Positions 1 to 8,108 are shown, counted from the stretch's first letter. The stretch: 39,363 nt of DNA from Metamycoplasma spumans ATCC 19526 (GCA_000620005.1 JHVF01000008.1:1-39363), one strand, 5' to 3'. Made by a program: numbers and translations. Notes: generated by a model not told the origin, from the letters alone.

Positions 1-1153
1 AGATTTACCAGAGGTTACTAGTATCGCTGATACCGCCTTTAAAAATTCAACTAAATTGAAATCAATAAATATTCCTAATTTAGAATACTTAGATGTCGCT
101 GCTTTTGAAGGCGCTGAATCATTAACATCTATTGATATTGCTAATGTTAAAGTAATTAAAGATAATACTTTTAAAGGCGCTTCTTCGCTACAATCTATAG
201 TCGCAAATAATGTTACAAAAGTAGGTGAAAATGCTTTTAACGGAGCGACTTCTTTAACAGAAATTAATTTACCAAACGCAATTACTCTAGATGCTTCTTC
301 ATTTATGGGTGCAACATCATTAACAAATGTTCAAATGCCTAATGTTATATCCGTGGGTTTATCTTCGTTTGAAGGATCGACAAAACTAACTTCCTTAAAT
401 TTACCAAGTGCAACAAGTATAGGTTCTTATGCATTTAGAAATGCCACAAAATTAAGAGAAGTAAACATTCCTAATGTAACAGAATTGGGAAATGAAGCAT
501 TTAAAGGCGCAACATCGCTAACTTCTATTAGCGCTCCAAAAGTTTTAAAAATTTATAGTAATGCTTTTGAAAATGCAACTTCATTAACTTCGATAAATTT
601 TCCTAAAGTTGTAAAAGTTTATGCTTATGCTTTTAAAAATACAAGATCATTAACTTCAATAAATTTACCAGAAGTTAGAAATATTGAACGGAATGCATTT
701 GAAGGAACGATCTCGCTAGAGAGTGTAAATATTGAAAAAGTTGAATCTATTGGAGAATTCACATTTTGAAATGCTTCTTCGCTATCAAGTGTAAACTTAC
801 CCAATGCAATTTATATTGGCGAAGGAACATTTGGCAATAATTCAAGATTATCAACCGTTAGCGCTCCACTATTAACATCAATACCAAATAGGGCTTTTTA
901 TAAAAATGGAGAATTAACTTCCGTCTTTGCTCCGGAAGTAAAGGAAGTACAATCATCAGCATTTTTTGAAGCTTCTTCTCTTAACTCTATAGACTTACCG
1001 AAAGTTACAACTATTAACAGTTTTGCTTTTGAAAATGCGGTTAATTTGAGTTCTGTAACTGCTCCAAAATTAAAATCAATAGGGCGCGATGTGTTTAAAA
1101 ATACAAGTATTCCAAATGGCTATGTAATTGGCGAAGTAACAATAAGAAATTAA
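1..1153 (+). CDS. BspA-type leucine-rich-repeat surface protein, 3' part (5' end outside window)
   Basis: The reading frame is open from base 2 to a TAA at 1151-1153, with one TGA (767-769) read as Trp. The protein consists almost wholly of tandem 22-residue leucine-rich repeats of the LRR_5/BspA type, with the pattern F-x-G-A-T-S-L-T-x-I-x-L-P-x-V-x-x-I-x-x-x-A, ending in a short tail (…IGEVTIRN). About 16 repeats are visible. Repeats of this family form a solenoid on secreted or cell-surface proteins and bind host matrix proteins or other bacteria. The N-terminus, with any signal peptide or lipobox, lies outside the window. The 66-bp period also makes the DNA repetitive, so copy number could change by recombination. 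The family call is firm; the ligand is unknown. Confidence 0.85.
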
Positions 1154-1221
1154 TATACATGAAAAAGTTATAAAAACTTAAGTAAATTGGTATAAGAATT
1201 AAACATATTTTAATTTTATTT

Positions 1222-1246
1222 GGGGTGCACAAATGTGCACTCCTTT
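1222..1246 (+). terminator. Hairpin terminator after the LRR gene
   Basis: GGGGTGCAC (1222-1230) pairs with GTGCACTCC (1235-1243) around an AAAT loop, with a short T run following. It lies about 70 bp after the LRR stop codon. Confidence 0.6.
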
Positions 1247-1269
1247 AAATTCATTATACGAAAAAGCAT

Positions 1270-1868
1270 AATATAAAGATGAGGAAATGATTTATGGAAG
1301 TAAATGAAGGCAATTAAAGATAAATAAATAATATATTCTTTTGAAAATTTTTAAAAAATCAAGATAAGTTCAGGTTTGTTTATTATGCTAAATTATTAGA
1401 TTTAAAAAAAACGCAAATGTTTTAAAAAAGTAGAAAAATTTAATTAGATAACGAAAAAATAAAAAAAGATCAAGAATTTGAGGGGATATATGTTTATAAA
1501 AAAATATGCCTATTTGTATTCTGAACAACTAATTAAAACACATTAAAGATAAAAAAATATTGAAACTAATTTTATAAGCTTAAAAAGTTGATTTGTAATA
1601 ACACAATAATTGTGAGATTAAATAGGTATACTGTCATATGCTTTATTATGCTTTACTTTATTAGTAATTTTTAAACTTATGATTTTTAAACCAAATAATT
1701 TTATAAAAAAACAAAAATCAAGAAAACAAAAGAATTTTATTTGATTGATATTTTTTTAAAACTTAGAAAACGGTCGATACAAGTTACATAAAGAGGAGAT
1801 TATAATACAATAAAAAACATTTTATCAATTTATGATGATATTAGAGAAATGTTGTAAGATATAGTTAA
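1270..1868 (+). pseudogene. Decayed coding remnants, unidentified
   Basis: No intact gene lies between the LRR terminator and the tRNA. Reading with TGA as Trp, short coding-like stretches appear in shifting frames. One stretch around 1625-1770 encodes a hydrophobic segment (SYALLCFTLLVIFKL) followed by a Lys-rich tail, and one around 1795-1868 reads DYNTIKNILSIYDDIREML. All are broken by TAA/TAG and frame changes. This looks like a degraded membrane-protein gene. I do not recognise the family, and it could equally be non-coding AT-rich sequence. Confidence 0.3.
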
Positions 1869-1870
1869 AA

Positions 1871-1913
1871 AATAACAAATCTACCTTAAATTTAGGCAGA
1901 TTTGTTATTTTTC
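1871..1913. terminator. Strong, probably bidirectional terminator
   Basis: AATAACAAATCTACC (1871-1885) pairs with GGCAGATTTGTTATT (1895-1909) with one mismatch. It is flanked by A runs on the left and T runs on the right, so it could terminate both strands. Confidence 0.7.
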
Positions 1914-1958
1914 ATAATAAAACTTAGTAATTCAGGAAAATCAATTTTAGACAATAAA

Positions 1959-1980
1959 AAAATTCGCATTTTTGCGAACT
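1959..1980 (-). terminator. Terminator of the tRNA-Thr transcript
   Basis: TTCGCA (1963-1968) and TGCGAA (1973-1978) form a short stem. On the minus strand it is followed by a T run (complement of the A run before 1963). It lies 24 nt past the 3' end of tRNA-Thr. Confidence 0.6.
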
Positions 1981-2001
1981 TATTTGCCTATATTTAGGAT
2001 A

Positions 2002-2077
2002 TGGTGCTAGTTAGAGGGATCGAACCCCCGACCCACTGATTACGAATCAGTTGCTCTGCCAACTGAGCTAAACTAGC
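2002..2077 (-). tRNA. trnT: tRNA-Thr(CGT)
   Basis: The minus strand folds into a full cloverleaf. The acceptor GCTAGTT pairs with AACTAGC, the D-arm contains AGCTCAGTTGGCAGAGC, and the anticodon stem CTGAT/ATCAG encloses the loop TTCGTAA with anticodon CGT. The T-arm is GGGGGTTCGATCCCTC and the CCA is encoded. It reads the ACG threonine codon. At 76 nt it has normal length. It is followed by its own terminator and lies divergently from the division operon. Confidence 0.95.
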
Positions 2078-2139
2078 ATTAACTTCTTAATTTTACCAAA
2101 ATTTAAACCAATTATATTAATCCTTTTTTAAAAATTGTT

Positions 2140-2215
2140 GACGTTAAAAAACGACTAAAAATAAGGTGTTTTTTTAAATTTTTACCTTTTTATTTACTTT
2201 TTGGACGTTAAAAAA
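2140..2215. repeat. 12-bp direct repeats upstream of mraZ
   Basis: GACGTTAAAAAA occurs at 2140-2151 and again at 2204-2215, 64 bp apart, in the 230-bp gap between tRNA-Thr and mraZ. Both copies follow TTG or TTGG. They could be operator half-sites or remnants of a local duplication. No known binding protein is assigned. Confidence 0.4.
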
Positions 2216-2263
2216 TGTTTTTAATACAAATTTGCTAAAAAAACAAAAAATTTATTAATAGAT

Positions 2264-2310
2264 TTACAAGTTATTTGTTAAAATATAGTTGATAGTGGAA
2301 GGAAGTGGAA
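2264..2310 (+). promoter_or_regulatory. mraZ promoter with MraZ boxes overlapping the ribosome binding site
   Basis: A weak -35-like TTACAA (2264-2269) and -10-like TATAGT (2284-2289) precede two 10-bp-spaced copies of AGTGG (2294-2298 and 2304-2308). Such direct repeats are the established MraZ binding pattern of the division cluster. Here they contain the purine-rich ribosome binding site (GGAAGG, 2298-2303) and abut the ATG at 2311. Bound MraZ would therefore sit near the start of the transcript. Confidence 0.65.
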
Positions 2311-2751
2311 ATGTTTGGAAAATATTATCGCCAAATTGATGATAAAAATCGTGTAGTTGTTCCCGCTAAATTGTTGCAAGAATTAGGACATGAATTTTAC
2401 ATCACCAAAGGTTTTGATAAATCATTAGTTTTTAGAACTCCAGCTGAGTTTGAAAAATTAAAAAATAAACTAGAAGAAAATAATAGTTTGAATAAAGATT
2501 TTAGAAACCTATCAAGATATATTTTCGGTAACACTGAATTAGTTTCTCCTGATAAATTAGGAAGAATAAACTTACCAAAACATTTAACTGAAAAAATCGC
2601 TATCAAAAAAGAAGTTGTTTTTGTCGGAACTGGAAACACATGCGAACTTTTTGCTAAAGAAGAATATGATTTAGCCGAAAGTTTTTATGACGATGAAAAT
2701 AATATTGATGATCTTGCTCAAAAACTTTTTGAACAAGGAGTTAAGTTATAA
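2311..2751 (+). CDS. mraZ: Transcriptional regulator MraZ
   Basis: This 146-aa protein is the DNA-binding regulator of the division/cell-wall (dcw) cluster. It begins MFGKYYRQIDDKNRVVVPAK, the first of two AbrB-like swapped-hairpin repeats. The second repeat follows near residues 72-100 (DKLGRINLPKHL). The ATG at 2311 is preferred over an in-frame GTG at 2305 because family members start MF, and the ribosome binding site at 2298-2303 is correctly spaced only for 2311. It is the first gene of the mraZ–rsmH–ftsA-like–ftsZ operon and overlaps rsmH by 4 nt. In mollicutes MraZ is reported to activate this operon, which fits the two AGTGG boxes directly upstream. Confidence 0.95.
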   Translation: MFGKYYRQIDDKNRVVVPAKLLQELGHEFYITKGFDKSLVFRTPAEFEKLKNKLEENNSLNKDFRNLSRYIFGNTELVSPDKLGRINLPKHLTEKIAIKKEVVFVGTGNTCELFAKEEYDLAESFYDDENNIDDLAQKLFEQGVKL

Positions 2752-3650
2752 ATAAACATATTCCGGTTTTATTAAACGAAGTAATTGAATCTTTAGATAT
2801 TAAAACCGATGGAATTTATGTGGATTTAACTTTAGGTAGAGCAGGACATAGTCAAGAAATTTTAAAACGATTAACTCAAGGTAAACTTATTTGTTTTGAT
2901 AAAGACATTGAAGCAATTAAAGAAAGTGATGAAAAACTTGCAAAGATTAGTTCTAACTATATATTAATAAAAAGTGACTTTAGATACGTTTCTAAAGAAC
3001 TTAAAAAAATAGGTATAGAACATGTGGATGGAATTTTAGCCGATTTAGGTGTAAGTAGTCCACAACTAGATGATATAAAAAGAGGATTTAGTTATTCTCA
3101 AAACTCAGAGTTAGATATGAGAATGGACTTAGACAATCCTTTAATGGCAAAAGATATAGTAAATAATTTTGAAGAAGAAGAAATTGCGAAAATCTTATAC
3201 GAAAACGCTGATGTAAAATTAGCCAAACTAATTGCGAAAGCCATCGTTTCGAATCGCCCAATTAATACTTCTTTTGAGTTAAATGAATTGCTAAAAAAAG
3301 TGTTGCCAGCTAAAATAGTTCGTGAAAAAAATCCATCTAAAGCAGTATTTCAGGCATTAAGAATTGCCGTTAATGATGAATTTGGTTCTTTAAAAGAACT
3401 TTTAGAACAAATTCCTTCATTATTAAATAAAAATGGAAAGTGTGCTTTTATTACATTTCATAGTAAAGAAGACGCAATTGTTAAACAATACTTTCAAAAA
3501 TTAAACTATCATGATCCCAAATTAAATAAATTACCAGTACAAATCGATAGAGACTGAAAACAAAAGATTATCTTTCCTCAAGAATCTGAGGCTGAAGAAA
3601 ATCGACGGGCACGAAGTGCAAAATTAAGAGTGATTACAAAACTAAATTAA
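2748..3650 (+). CDS. rsmH: 16S rRNA (cytosine-1402-N4) methyltransferase RsmH, apparent ATA start
   Basis: RsmH (MraW) is an AdoMet-dependent enzyme that methylates the N4 of C1402 in 16S rRNA. The sequence shows the conserved N-terminus HIPVLLNEVIESL, motif I (VDLTLGRAGHS), DGILADLGVSSPQLD, the RGFSYSQNSELDMRMD block, and the C-terminal NRRARSAKLRVI. One TGA (3555-3557) is Trp. The conserved N-terminal residues lie upstream of every ATG, GTG or TTG, and an in-frame TAA sits at 2742-2744. The only start that keeps them is ATA at 2748, overlapping the mraZ stop and placed 7 nt after AAGGAG (2735-2740). At 300 aa the length is normal. The alternative GTG at 2820 would delete 24 conserved residues. 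Confidence 0.93.
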
Positions 3651-3661
3651 CAGGAATTAAA

Positions 3662-4711
3662 ATGAAAAGAGTTATTATTACAGCTTTTAAAATACTTAAT
3701 AATAAATATGAAGTAGAAGTCGTTGAAAGAATCGGCTTTGAATCTTTTCCTATTTATAAAAATAGCTTAAATAGTAATTCTTTAAGTAATTTATCTAACT
3801 TTATAGCGAAAAGCAAAGAAACAATTGAAAAGATTATTGAAGGTCAATTAAAAGATGTATTGCTTTTTGTTGAAAATAATCAATCATTCAAAATTAAAAA
3901 TAAATTTATATCGTCTAATAAATGTTTAGATGCATCTGATTATCAACTAAACCAAGCTTTAATTAATGAACACAAAAAAAATAATGAATATTTAATTGAT
4001 TGTGATTATATTTTAAAAGCTAAAAATAAAAATTACTATTCAATTAACAGCATGGATTTAAATAAGGCTAAAAGTATTTTTGAAGTTATGAAATTAAATC
4101 ACTTAAACATAGCTAAAATTTACGTGATAGATAACTTAAAAAATCATAGTTTATTATTAAAAAATAACTCACGACTAGCTATCGTAAGTTCATTTAAAAA
4201 TGATAAAACAATTCTAAACTTAGTCAATAATTCAACTAATATGATTAGCGAAGTATTAGAAATCGGATTAGATGACTTGGTTAAAAAAATTAGCCAAAAA
4301 AAACAAATTTCTATTGCTGATGCCAATGCATTATTAATTTCATTAAATGAACAAAACGATTTTGAATCGGACTTTGATGTTTATCAAATTCTAAATGAAT
4401 ATGCACATAAATTAATAACTAAAATTGTTAAACTAAGCGAAATTAATAATTTTAGTGATAAATTAGATTTAATTTTTGATAGCAATTTCTCAATTTTAAA
4501 TAATTTTATTAACTTAATTAATTGAAAACTAATAGCGAAAAGTTTTAAAATTAATATGCCAAATCATTTTATAAGCGAAGAAATGCAAGGTGTAATAAAA
4601 TTGTTAGAAAATATTGAAATTATTGATCAAAATATTACTCTTACTATCGAATTATTCACCATTAGAACATTTGATAACATTGAAAGTAGACCAAGTTATT
4701 TATTTAGTTAA
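3662..4711 (+). CDS. Divergent FtsA-like protein of the division operon
   Basis: This 349-aa protein sits between rsmH and ftsZ, where ftsA or a small mycoplasma-specific division gene normally lies. Its layout recalls FtsA: an N-terminal strand pair (KRVIITAFKI), a 1C-like region (KETIEKIIEGQLKDVLLFVENN), a middle part (LEIGLDDLVKKISQKKQISIADANALL) like FtsA's GGDHIT/…EAE segment, and a late segment where GG normally occurs. The glycine-rich phosphate loops of the actin fold are not recognisable, so ATP binding is doubtful. No amphipathic C-terminal membrane anchor is obvious. One TGA is Trp (4523-4525). A ribosome binding site (AGGA) precedes the ATG, and ftsZ follows 25 nt after the stop. 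The role is inferred mainly from position and weak similarity. Confidence 0.6.
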
Positions 4712-4736
4712 CATTAAATAAAACAGGAGGCCAAAT

Positions 4737-5891
4737 ATGGATGAAAAAGAAGTTTTGAATTACAATCCAGTAGCTAAAATCAAAGTTATTGGTGTTGGTG
4801 GTGGTGGTAATAATAGTATTCAAGCACTGTTAGACACAAAATTAGACGGTTTAGATTTTATAGTTGTAAACACAGATAAACAAGCTTTAGCAAGATTTAA
4901 TCAAAATCAAATCTTACACATCGGTGATAAAAGAGGTATTGGTGCTGGTGCTAATCCAGAAATCGGAAGAAGTGCAGCTGAAGGCAATGCCGATGAAATT
5001 AAAAGTCGCTTAAAAGGCGCTGATTTAGTTTTAATTACTGCCGGAATGGGAGGGGGCACCGGAACTGGAGCATCTCCAGTTATTGCAAAAATTGCAAAAG
5101 AGCAAGGTTCATTAGTAATGGCCATTGTCACCACTCCATTTATGTTTGAGGGTAGAATTAGATCAGAAGTTGCTAAAAAAGGTATTGAAGAAATTAAAAA
5201 ATATGTTGACGCATTTATTATCGTTTCAAATGATAAATTAACTGAACAATATGGAGAAGTTTCATTCAATGACGCTTTTAAATGCGCTAATAATGTTTTA
5301 AAACAAACAATAAGAACAATTATTGACGTTATTGCTGTACCTAGCTTTATTAATTTAGATTTTGCTGATTTAGAAACTGTAATCAAAAATAAAGGCGAGG
5401 CTGTTGTTGGTATTGGTCAAGCTAGCGGAGAAGATAGAACTGTAAAAGCAATCACATCTGCTATATCAAGCCCAATTTTAGAATCGAGCATCGTCGGCGC
5501 AACAGACGCCATAGTTCATTTTTCGGTTTCATCGAAAGTAACGTTAAATGAGATAAAGAAAGCTATTTTAACAATGAGAGAAATTGTTGGTAAAGACATA
5601 AATATTATTTTTGGAATTAATAACTCAATCTCTGACGAAAGTAACAAATTAGGCGAAGTTTTTGTATCGGTTATTGCAACCGGTTTAAAAGATGGAGCAC
5701 CAAAAGCTGCCGAAGATATTCAAGCTGAAGTTATCACTAATATCGAAAGTAGCTCATCAATGTTTGTAAATAGCGAAACATCGGAAATGCTAATTGAAAA
5801 CATTAAAAACGGAAGCAGATATCCAATTATTGAAGAAGATAAAGACTTTCGTTTGGTAAATGATGATATGCAAGACGTATTTAAAAGTTAA
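4737..5891 (+). CDS. ftsZ: Cell division protein FtsZ
   Basis: FtsZ is the tubulin-like GTPase that polymerises into the division ring. The 384-aa protein carries the N-terminal IKVIGVGGGGNNSI nucleotide-binding turn, NTDKQAL, and the tubulin signature GMGGGTGTGASPVIAK around residue 105. It then has the T7-loop region (NLDFADLETVIKNKG). The body is full length; the C-terminal tail is short and acidic, ending NDDMQDVFKS, with no clear conserved FtsA-binding peptide. AGGAGG (4725-4730) lies 6 nt before the ATG, the strongest ribosome binding site in the operon. It is the last gene of the cluster and is followed by a hairpin terminator. Confidence 0.98.
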   Translation: MDEKEVLNYNPVAKIKVIGVGGGGNNSIQALLDTKLDGLDFIVVNTDKQALARFNQNQILHIGDKRGIGAGANPEIGRSAAEGNADEIKSRLKGADLVLITAGMGGGTGTGASPVIAKIAKEQGSLVMAIVTTPFMFEGRIRSEVAKKGIEEIKKYVDAFIIVSNDKLTEQYGEVSFNDAFKCANNVLKQTIRTIIDVIAVPSFINLDFADLETVIKNKGEAVVGIGQASGEDRTVKAITSAISSPILESSIVGATDAIVHFSVSSKVTLNEIKKAILTMREIVGKDINIIFGINNSISDESNKLGEVFVSVIATGLKDGAPKAAEDIQAEVITNIESSSSMFVNSETSEMLIENIKNGSRYPIIEEDKDFRLVNDDMQDVFKS

Positions 5892-5934
5892 GATGAAGTA
5901 AGAAATTTTATTTTTAAACTTGCATATATTATTT

Positions 5935-5958
5935 AAAGGCGTTCATCGCCTTTTTATT
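5935..5958 (+). terminator. Terminator of the mraZ–ftsZ operon
   Basis: AAAGGCG (5935-5941) pairs with CGCCTTT (5947-5953) around TTCAT, followed by a T run. Confidence 0.85.
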
Positions 5959-6071
5959 TTTTTAAAAGACAAATATTTATTATTAAATAGGTAATCAAAA
6001 ATAATTAACGCTAGTTATATTTTATTAAGATGACATTAAAAAAAGCAAAACCTTGGCTCGACTAATTAATG

Positions 6072-6099
6072 TTATACATGACTAATAAATTTGTATAAT
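6072..6099 (+). promoter_or_regulatory. rsmE promoter, probably leaderless
   Basis: A consensus -10 TATAAT (6094-6099) with a weak -35 (TTATAC, 6072-6077) ends 8 nt before the rsmE ATG at 6108. There is no Shine-Dalgarno motif between them, so transcription probably begins at or just before the start codon. Nothing else is recognised in the 216-bp gap after ftsZ apart from the terminator. Confidence 0.6.
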
Positions 6100-6107
6100 A
6101 ATATATT

Positions 6108-6776
6108 ATGTATAAATTTTTTAGTTTTAAAAGAGATGGTGATTATTTTATTTTAGATGATGAGACTCAAAAACATATTAGAGTTTTAAGAATAAAAAAT
6201 GAACCCTTTTTAGTTAATTATGAAAACGAATTTTATGAATGTTTTTATAATTTCCCTAATTTAGCAAAGATTAATAAAAAGTTAAATATTAATAATGAAT
6301 ATGGGTATGAAATTGTTGTTGCTATTCCTTTAATTAAACAAAATCATTTTGAAATAGCCTTACAAAAATCTGTGGAGTTAGGAGCAACTAAAATAATACC
6401 TTTTATTTCTGAATATTGTGATAAGAGCAATTTGAATGTTGAAAATAAATATGATAGATTTAATAAAATAATTAAAGAGGCTGCGCAACAGTCGTTTCGA
6501 AATATCATTCCAGAGTTAAGTTTAGTTCATTCATTTGATCAAATTTTAGATTATCAAATTGATCAGAAAATAATGGCATATGAAAAAGAAGAAACGGAAA
6601 CAAATCATAATTTTAAAGGTAATATTATGTTTATTGTCGGACCTGAGGGCGGACTTACTTTATCAGAAGTAAAAAAATCTGAAGATAAAGGTGTTAAAAT
6701 TGTGGGGCTAACTAAAACAATATTAAGAGCTGAAACAGCACTAATTTATTTATTATGTAAACTTTCAAATTTCTAG
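6108..6776 (+). CDS. rsmE: 16S rRNA (uracil-1498-N3) methyltransferase RsmE
   Basis: This 222-aa SPOUT-class methyltransferase methylates N3 of U1498 in 16S rRNA using AdoMet. The N-terminal PUA-like part begins MYKFFSFKRDGDYFILDDE, with the typical HIRVLRI. The catalytic knot contains KSVELGATKIIPFISE, EAAQQSFRNIIPEL, the AdoMet loop FIVGPEGGLTLSE, and the C-terminal TKTILRAETALIYLL. Length is slightly under the bacterial average, as usual in mycoplasmas. It is monocistronic between two promoters and appears to be translated from a leaderless mRNA. Confidence 0.95.
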   Translation: MYKFFSFKRDGDYFILDDETQKHIRVLRIKNEPFLVNYENEFYECFYNFPNLAKINKKLNINNEYGYEIVVAIPLIKQNHFEIALQKSVELGATKIIPFISEYCDKSNLNVENKYDRFNKIIKEAAQQSFRNIIPELSLVHSFDQILDYQIDQKIMAYEKEETETNHNFKGNIMFIVGPEGGLTLSEVKKSEDKGVKIVGLTKTILRAETALIYLLCKLSNF

Positions 6777-6785
6777 GAAAATAAA

Positions 6786-6816
6786 TTGATGCTATTTTTT
6801 AAAAAAGTGTTATAAT
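6786..6816 (+). promoter_or_regulatory. rplM–rpsI promoter
   Basis: TTGATG (6786-6791) and TATAAT (6811-6816), spaced by 19 nt with a TG two bases before the -10, lie 43 nt upstream of the rplM start. Confidence 0.65.
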
Positions 6817-6859
6817 GTAAAAGCATTTTATTATTAAATTAAAGAAAGGACGAGAAAGT

Positions 6860-7294
6860 ATGCGTCAAACAACAATTATTAGAAAAGAATTAGTTGACAA
6901 AAAATGATACATCGTAGATGCAGCCAACGTACCACTAGGTAGACTTTCAACTCTTGTAGCTTCAATCCTTAGAGGAAAAAATAAACCAACATTTACACCA
7001 AATGTTGACATGGGCGACAATGTAGTTGTTATCAATGCAAAACATGTACTTCTAACAGCTAAAAAAGAAGAAAACAAAATTTACTACCACCACACAGGAT
7101 ACCCTGGTGGTCTAAAACAAATTAATGCAGCAGATTTACGTGCTAAAAAACCAGAAGCACTAGTAGAAAAAGCTGTAAGAGGAATGTTACCACACACAAA
7201 ATTAGGCCGTAAACAATTTAAAAACTTATTTGTTTATGCAGGAGCTGAACACAAACAAGAAGCTCAAAAACCAGAAAAAATCGAGGTTAAATAA
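6860..7294 (+). CDS. rplM: 50S ribosomal protein L13
   Basis: L13 is an early-assembly protein of the large ribosomal subunit. The 144-aa sequence has the family features [16 protein letters not shown], the [15 protein letters not shown] block, [14 protein letters not shown] and [23 protein letters not shown] in codon 16 encodes the conserved Trp. The start ATG at 6860 follows AAAGGA (6845-6850). It is followed 2 nt later by rpsI, the usual pair. Confidence 0.98.
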
Positions 7295-7296
7295 TT

Positions 7297-7695
7297 ATGG
7301 CAGATAAAATTAGATACTATGGTCTAGGAAGACGTAAATCTTCAGTTGCTAGAGTTTATTTAATTCCAGGTAAAGGTAACTTCATTATTAACGGCAAACC
7401 AGCTAAAGAACACTTAAACTCAGACATTTTATTAAAAGATGCTCTAAGTCCATTTACAGTTACTGAAACATCAGGACAATTTGATGTTTTTGCAAATGTT
7501 AACGGTGGTGGTTTAACAGGTCAAGCTGGAGCTATTAGATTAGGTATTGCACGTGCTTTATTAGAAGCTTCAAACAACGAATACCGTAACAAATTAAAAG
7601 ATGCTGGATTCTTAACTCGTGATGCACGTGTTAAAGAACGTAAAAAATTCGGTTTGAGAAAAGCAAGAAGAGCAAGACAATTCTCAAAACGTTAA
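7297..7695 (+). CDS. rpsI: 30S ribosomal protein S9
   Basis: S9 belongs to the small subunit head, and its C-terminal tail reaches the P-site tRNA. The 132-aa sequence has [16 protein letters not shown] near the N-terminus, the [19 protein letters not shown] block, and the basic tail ending RQFSKR, whose final Arg contacts tRNA in the family. It is cotranscribed with rplM (2-nt gap) and ends at a strong terminator just before tRNA-Ile. Confidence 0.98.
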   Translation: MADKIRYYGLGRRKSSVARVYLIPGKGNFIINGKPAKEHLNSDILLKDALSPFTVTETSGQFDVFANVNGGGLTGQAGAIRLGIARALLEASNNEYRNKLKDAGFLTRDARVKERKKFGLRKARRARQFSKR

Positions 7696-7712
7696 TTACC
7701 GCATTATATATC

Positions 7713-7736
7713 AAAAGAGTCATTTTGACTCTTTTC
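7713..7736 (+). terminator. Terminator of rplM–rpsI
   Basis: AAAAGAGTCA (7713-7722) pairs perfectly with TGACTCTTTT (7726-7735) around TTT. It ends 2 nt before the first tRNA-Ile, so that tRNA is either processed from read-through or lacks a separate promoter. Confidence 0.8.
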
Positions 7737-7737
7737 T

Positions 7738-7814
7738 GCGAGCGTAGCTCAGCTGGTTAGAGCACACGACTGATAATCGTGAGGTCGATGGTTCAAGTCC
7801 ATTCGTTCGCACCA
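7738..7814 (+). tRNA. trnI: tRNA-Ile(GAT), copy 1
   Basis: A full cloverleaf: acceptor GCGAGCG pairs with CGTTCGC, anticodon stem CACGA/TCGTG encloses CTGATAA with anticodon GAT, and CCA is encoded. At 77 nt it reads AUC and AUU. It is identical to the copy at 8014-8090. No promoter is visible between it and the rpsI terminator. Confidence 0.95.
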
Positions 7815-7828
7815 TATCATTTTATGAA

Positions 7829-7872
7829 CATTAAAAAACATGATCGAGTTAAAGATCATGTTTTTTAATGCT
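7829..7872 (+). terminator. Long perfect hairpin after tRNA-Ile copy 1
   Basis: CATTAAAAAACATGATC (7829-7845) pairs perfectly over 17 bp with GATCATGTTTTTTAATG (7854-7870) around GAGTTAAA. It can serve as a terminator on either strand. The rest of the gap up to 7992 is featureless AT-rich sequence. Confidence 0.75.
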
Positions 7873-7992
7873 TAATAATAAACTTAATTACAAAATAGTG
7901 TGCTAACCTAATTATTTTTTTATTTTTAATCGCAATTTATTAAAAAAATCAATCAATATGGTGCATTTTAATATATAAAATTTTTTTTATGT

Positions 7993-7998
7993 TATAAT
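7993..7998 (+). promoter_or_regulatory. -10 box of tRNA-Ile copy 2
   Basis: TATAAT lies 15 nt before the mature 5' end of the second tRNA, giving a short 5' leader for RNase P removal. No convincing -35 is visible; a T run precedes it. Confidence 0.55.
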
Positions 7999-8013
7999 AA
8001 TTTAGCAATATAT

Positions 8014-8090
8014 GCGAGCGTAGCTCAGCTGGTTAGAGCACACGACTGATAATCGTGAGGTCGATGGTTCAAGTCCATTCGTTCGCACCA
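8014..8090 (+). tRNA. trnI: tRNA-Ile(GAT), copy 2
   Basis: The sequence is identical over 77 nt to the copy at 7738-7814, with the same anticodon GAT and encoded CCA. Identity continues one base upstream and about five bases downstream (TATCA). It has its own -10 box and terminator. Confidence 0.95.
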
Positions 8091-8108
8091 TATCAAGAAA
8101 TTGAACAT

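Noticed and set aside
1-1153. CRISPR-like array, from the regular 66-bp spacing
   Set aside because: The repeats are coding leucine-rich repeats without conserved repeat/unique spacer alternation.
2305-2310. GTG at 2305 as the mraZ start
   Set aside because: It lies within the MraZ box/ribosome binding site, too close to GGAAGG, and the family begins MF at 2311.
4907-5386. Long open frame on the minus strand inside ftsZ
   Set aside because: It is a shadow of the ftsZ coding strand; its product has no recognisable features or start signals.
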